DNA of 53,600 nucleotides, taken from the IMG/VR virus record IMGVR_UViG_3300014060_000001, positions 1-53,600 of that record. One strand, 5' to 3'. A program made the translations under genes and the position numbers. Under the pieces are notes generated by a model, which saw only the letters and a list, made by a program, of their open reading frames with translations, was not told the origin of the DNA and searched no databases. Shown here in pieces: positions 50,906-53,600 of this stretch (positions are counted from its first letter, which is position 1; the number at the start of each line of letters is the position of its first letter). This DNA is from a virus.

Positions 50906-51564
50906 TATCTTTTACCTTTACGTCGTTGAAAATTAATATGTATAGCAGATTTTATTTCTGCCTTTTTATCATCTATTACATTCTTAGCCGAGTACTCATA
51001 CCTAGGATTAATCCATCTAGCAATAAAGAATCTCCTTTTACCATTATCAGTAGTCATATCTACCTCCCTACTCACTACGGTATTCAGTTTAGCCTTGTAT
51101 TTATGACTAACTAAAACAGTATCTTTCTTCACATCAAATGTGATCTCTAGGTGCTCTGTTTTGATAGGTTTAAGCGCTTTTAAGGACTTATCTTCGTTGT
51201 AGGTAGGTATAGATACCAGGGAGTCATTAGACACGCTTAAATCGACTATATTGACACTCTCTACGTCCTTAGCTTTAATCCTTAGATCTTTAATAACTTC
51301 ACTAGCCTCCCTCAATTGTTTTTGGATATAACTTAGTTTAGTAGAATCTAGTTTAGCTATTTGTTTTAACTCCTTATTAGTAAACCTCAATTCAGATGCC
51401 TCGGTAACTAATCTGCCTTTTTCATCCTGCCACTGGGTGGTAGTAGAGGTAAGATTAGTAGTTAGCCTATCAATTTCTTTGCCCCCTTTAAATTTAGATA
51501 CACCTAACCATATTGTAGATACTATTGCTAATAGAGATATTACATTTCTTATAGTATTTATCAT
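50905..51564 (-). CDS. Membrane-anchored coiled-coil protein, possibly spanin-like, 219 aa
   Basis: One N-terminal membrane helix (VISLLAIVSTIWLGV, about residues 8-22) is followed by a coiled coil (LTTNLTSTTTQWQDEKGRLV through residue 110) and a beta-rich C-terminal domain ending in a basic tail (FQRRKGKR). A membrane helix plus a periplasmic coiled coil is the layout of an inner-membrane spanin, but the added C-terminal domain and the position among tail genes also allow a virion role. No Rz1-like partner gene is seen nearby. Confidence 0.6.
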   Translation of the reverse strand: MINTIRNVISLLAIVSTIWLGVSKFKGGKEIDRLTTNLTSTTTQWQDEKGRLVTEASELRFTNKELKQIAKLDSTKLSYIQKQLREASEVIKDLRIKAKDVESVNIVDLSVSNDSLVSIPTYNEDKSLKALKPIKTEHLEITFDVKKDTVLVSHKYKAKLNTVVSREVDMTTDNGKRRFFIARWINPRYEYSAKNVIDDKKAEIKSAIHINFQRRKGKR

Positions 51565-51569
51565 TACTT

Positions 51570-53105
51570 TTAAAAATTAGTTACAAAGTTATACTGGTTA
51601 GAGGAAGGTATAGTAATACCAACTATATTAAATGTATCAACTCTTGCAAATACAATATTACTAGCATAGCTAATCCCTTGAGAATACATAACAGTTAACC
51701 CTCCAGATACTTCTATGTTAGACATGTAAATATTAATATTATGATTAGCTTCAAAAGATAAACTGCCTGCTATAATATACCCTGAGGTAGTATCGGCAAC
51801 AGTAGTTCTTTGTATACTAAAATTATTAAAATTTATATTATTAAAATGTCCTTTTAACAGCTTATACTTTTCAATGCTGGAAAGAGTTAAATTAATAATA
51901 GAAGTACTAGAAGTATCTCCTATTATAGTAACAGAACGTCCAACTGATGTAGATGTATCTGTTCCAAATATAACACACTCATTATTATTAGCAGTATCTA
52001 TATTTATATTAGCAGTGTAAGATCCTAATTTTATTACAACTTCGCATTCTTTATTTGGTAATACCATAAATACCGTACCACCAGAATTAAAAGTAAATCC
52101 ACTTAATGTAGATAAATCTATTATTACAATACCGTTATAAAATTTACTAAGATTTAAAAATTCACGGGTTAAACCTGCTCCTTTGAAAGTACGGGTTCCT
52201 GTGCCAAAATTAATATTTAATATTTTATCATTTAAATTAGAGTCCAAAGCATTAAAGTAATCCCGTATATCTTCGTTAGTTTCAGATGGTAAAAAGGATT
52301 TCACCGTACTGGATCTAGTATAGGTACTTACATTAGTTAATTTGACTTTATCAGAGGATGTCATTGCTCCAGCTAAAGAAATAGTAGCCGCATTCAAGAT
52401 TACATCAGAACCTGTACTAGAATTTATATTTACTGTACTTGCATTGTGAGTAATAGATAAATTAGTTCCAGTCGCCCCTCCTGAAGGAGTTGTCCAAGTT
52501 ACATCATAATTACTGGAGGTATTTTTAGAAAGTACTTGTCCAGTAGTTCCACCAATTGGAATTCCAACTTTATTTGTATTAGCTACTACGCTAGTATTTA
52601 ATGAAACTCTAGAATCCGTATAGTATTTATTTATAGCTCCTTCAGATAAAGAATCTGTATTAGAGATATTTACTAGACCGTTCAGCTTTTCCTTGTCAGA
52701 AGCATTCATTAAACCAGCAGATGAGGAAGTTGCTGAAGGTATAGAGTACTGATCAGATATATCAGATCCTTCTACTTGTATTCCTATCGTAGTAGAACTT
52801 ACCCCACTAGATATAATCCTAGGTCTTGTCCATTGCCCGTATTTTCTTACGTACGAATATGCTCCTACTGGAACTTCCTCTATTCCTGTAGAAGACTCTA
52901 TTTCAGACCATACTGCATTTCTCCTACCATACCTCTTACCATCTGATGGAGCGTCCACTATGTAGTTACCTAAATCAGTTATATCATTCTCAGTATGGGT
53001 ATGCATTAAAGGAGCTGCTCCGATGCTTGTACTATTTAGTACAACAGTACCAGTAAGCCCGTTAACAGACTGTACTGGTACATGTATAATTGTTGTATTT
53101 GCCAT
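51570..53105 (-). CDS. Fibre-like structural protein, 511 aa
   Basis: The N-terminus contains the phage fibre motif VNGLTGTVVLNSTSIGAAPL followed by MHTHTENDITDL, a hinge found in many tail and head fibres. Ser/Thr/Gly/Asn-rich repeats follow (SSAGLMNASDKEKL, GAMTSSDKVKL), then a beta-helix-like C-terminal region without a recognised enzyme. It should be a receptor-binding fibre or a head decoration fibre. It starts 35 nt downstream of the DUF1353-like gene. The fibre class is well supported; attachment site is unknown. Confidence 0.8.
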   Translation of the reverse strand: MANTTIIHVPVQSVNGLTGTVVLNSTSIGAAPLMHTHTENDITDLGNYIVDAPSDGKRYGRRNAVWSEIESSTGIEEVPVGAYSYVRKYGQWTRPRIISSGVSSTTIGIQVEGSDISDQYSIPSATSSSAGLMNASDKEKLNGLVNISNTDSLSEGAINKYYTDSRVSLNTSVVANTNKVGIPIGGTTGQVLSKNTSSNYDVTWTTPSGGATGTNLSITHNASTVNINSSTGSDVILNAATISLAGAMTSSDKVKLTNVSTYTRSSTVKSFLPSETNEDIRDYFNALDSNLNDKILNINFGTGTRTFKGAGLTREFLNLSKFYNGIVIIDLSTLSGFTFNSGGTVFMVLPNKECEVVIKLGSYTANINIDTANNNECVIFGTDTSTSVGRSVTIIGDTSSTSIINLTLSSIEKYKLLKGHFNNINFNNFSIQRTTVADTTSGYIIAGSLSFEANHNINIYMSNIEVSGGLTVMYSQGISYASNIVFARVDTFNIVGITIPSSNQYNFVTNF

Positions 53106-53139
53106 TTTAATTTATTAATTTTATTGTACTTATAGTATA

Positions 53140-53481
53140 CTAAGTTAAATAATACATCCATCCAAATACCCTTACACCTGCATAATATAACCAATACAAT
53201 CTGAATTGGTGTTTTTTAAGTAGGTATAAGAACCATCTGTCAGCTACTAACTGCTTTAACCCTATTACTTTACCATATTGATATAACGCATCGTGTACTA
53301 AACTAGCATAATATGTTTTAGATGTATCAGGAACTCCAGTACAACCATCCCATGCATACCCTTTTTTAATTGTACAGTGTCCGTATTCACATGTAAAATA
53401 AGCAGTTATAAGATGTTGTCCAGTTAGTTCTGGTACATATAATTTATAATCCTCTTCTAATACATATTTATACTTTCCCAT
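53140..53481 (-). CDS. DUF1353-like protein, 113 aa
   Basis: The conserved DUF1353 features are present: GYAWDGCTGVPD (usually G-x-x-x-D-G-x-S-x-P), ASLVHDALYQYG (H-D-x-L-Y) and ADRWFLYLL (A-D-x-x-F). The family is widespread in phages, is often placed near lysis or tail genes, and has no settled function. The Asp/His pattern hints at a metal site. The start ATG overlaps the stop of the preceding gene by 14 nt. It ends with TAG. Confidence 0.75.
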   Translation of the reverse strand: MGKYKYVLEEDYKLYVPELTGQHLITAYFTCEYGHCTIKKGYAWDGCTGVPDTSKTYYASLVHDALYQYGKVIGLKQLVADRWFLYLLKKHQFRLYWLYYAGVRVFGWMYYLT

Positions 53482-53600
53482 TTTCTATAAATGCATTTAA
53501 ATCGTCTAATTTATAAAATTTCACGTTAAAATCAATACGCTTGTTCGGTGCTTCTGTGTTCCAACTTTCAATAACTGCATCAAGCAACATTTCGCCTTCT
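53468..53600 (-). CDS. Partial unknown gene at window edge
   Basis: Only the last 43 residues are visible on the minus strand, ending in KFYKLDDLNAFIENGKV and TAA at 53468-53470. The gene continues past the right edge. The visible part is charged and helical, with no recognisable family. It overlaps the start of the DUF1353-like gene by 14 nt, so the two are in one operon. Confidence 0.6.
   Translation of the reverse strand, partial: EGEMLLDAVIESWNTEAPNKRIDFNVKFYKLDDLNAFIENGKV

Noticed and set aside
1-53600. TAG codon reassignment as in some crAss-like phages
   Set aside because: Several genes, including the helicase, the 208-residue ring protein and the DUF1353-like protein, end normally at TAG. 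The long late frames contain no interruption that needs recoding.
1-53600. CRISPR array or insertion sequence
   Set aside because: No regularly spaced direct repeats and no transposase-like frame were seen. The only exact tandem repeat is the 63-bp pair in the tail gene.

Overview
The window looks like part of the genome of a crAss-like phage (order Crassvirales) infecting a member of the Bacteroidota. The main grounds are: a 4512-residue virion protein carrying a DYDVD catalytic motif of the single-chain crAss-like virion RNA polymerase; the gene order tail nozzle, two cargo proteins, giant polymerase protein, second large protein; AT-rich DNA; mostly A/T-rich translation starts with few Shine-Dalgarno sequences; and two convergent gene arms. 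TAA, TAG and TGA are all used as stops and the very long frames are open under the standard bacterial code, so I see no codon reassignment.

Left arm (1-22195, + strand). It begins with small unrecognised genes (19-5442) separated by structured non-coding gaps. Next come a calcineurin-like phosphoesterase (5532), a structured RNA region with a tRNA-like element that has no D arm (6067-6186), and a secreted M23 peptidase (6259). The replication block follows: family A DNA polymerase, a possible helicase loader, a DnaB-type helicase, a RecA-like/Sak4-like ATPase, SSB, a DnaG-type primase, a protein shaped like a DNA ligase but lacking its catalytic residues, a DUF1064-type nuclease, a PD-(D/E)XK exonuclease and an AAA+ ATPase. 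Two of these genes are split by group I introns. The polymerase intron (8786-9724) carries a LAGLIDADG endonuclease. The helicase intron (12251-12509) has no ORF. Splicing restores the polymerase sequence SPNLQQIP and the helicase sequence IKNREGEPG. Without splicing, the polymerase is two fragments and the helicase has a false C-terminus.

Arm junction (22196-22515). The two arms converge on a 320-base non-coding stretch holding a 16-bp inverted repeat, a strong bidirectional terminator and two adjacent 12-bp palindromes.

Right arm (53600-22516, - strand). In transcription order it holds: the end of an unknown gene, a DUF1353-like protein, a fibre-like protein, a membrane-anchored coiled-coil protein, three small ring/adaptor-type proteins (one HU/IHF-like), a 1326-residue tail nozzle protein with an exact 63-bp internal duplication, two cargo proteins, the 4512-residue RNA polymerase protein with an additional HEAFH motif, and a 1518-residue protein with an HEFGH motif and hydrophobic segments. 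Terminase, portal and major capsid genes are not in the window and probably lie beyond its right edge.

The left arm would copy and recombine the genome. The right arm builds the tail and loads the polymerase and its companions, which are expected to enter the cell with the DNA and transcribe the first genes. The most notable items are the two introns, the ligase-like pseudoenzyme, the D-armless tRNA-like element, the metallopeptidase motifs in the giant virion proteins, and the paired palindromes at the arm junction.
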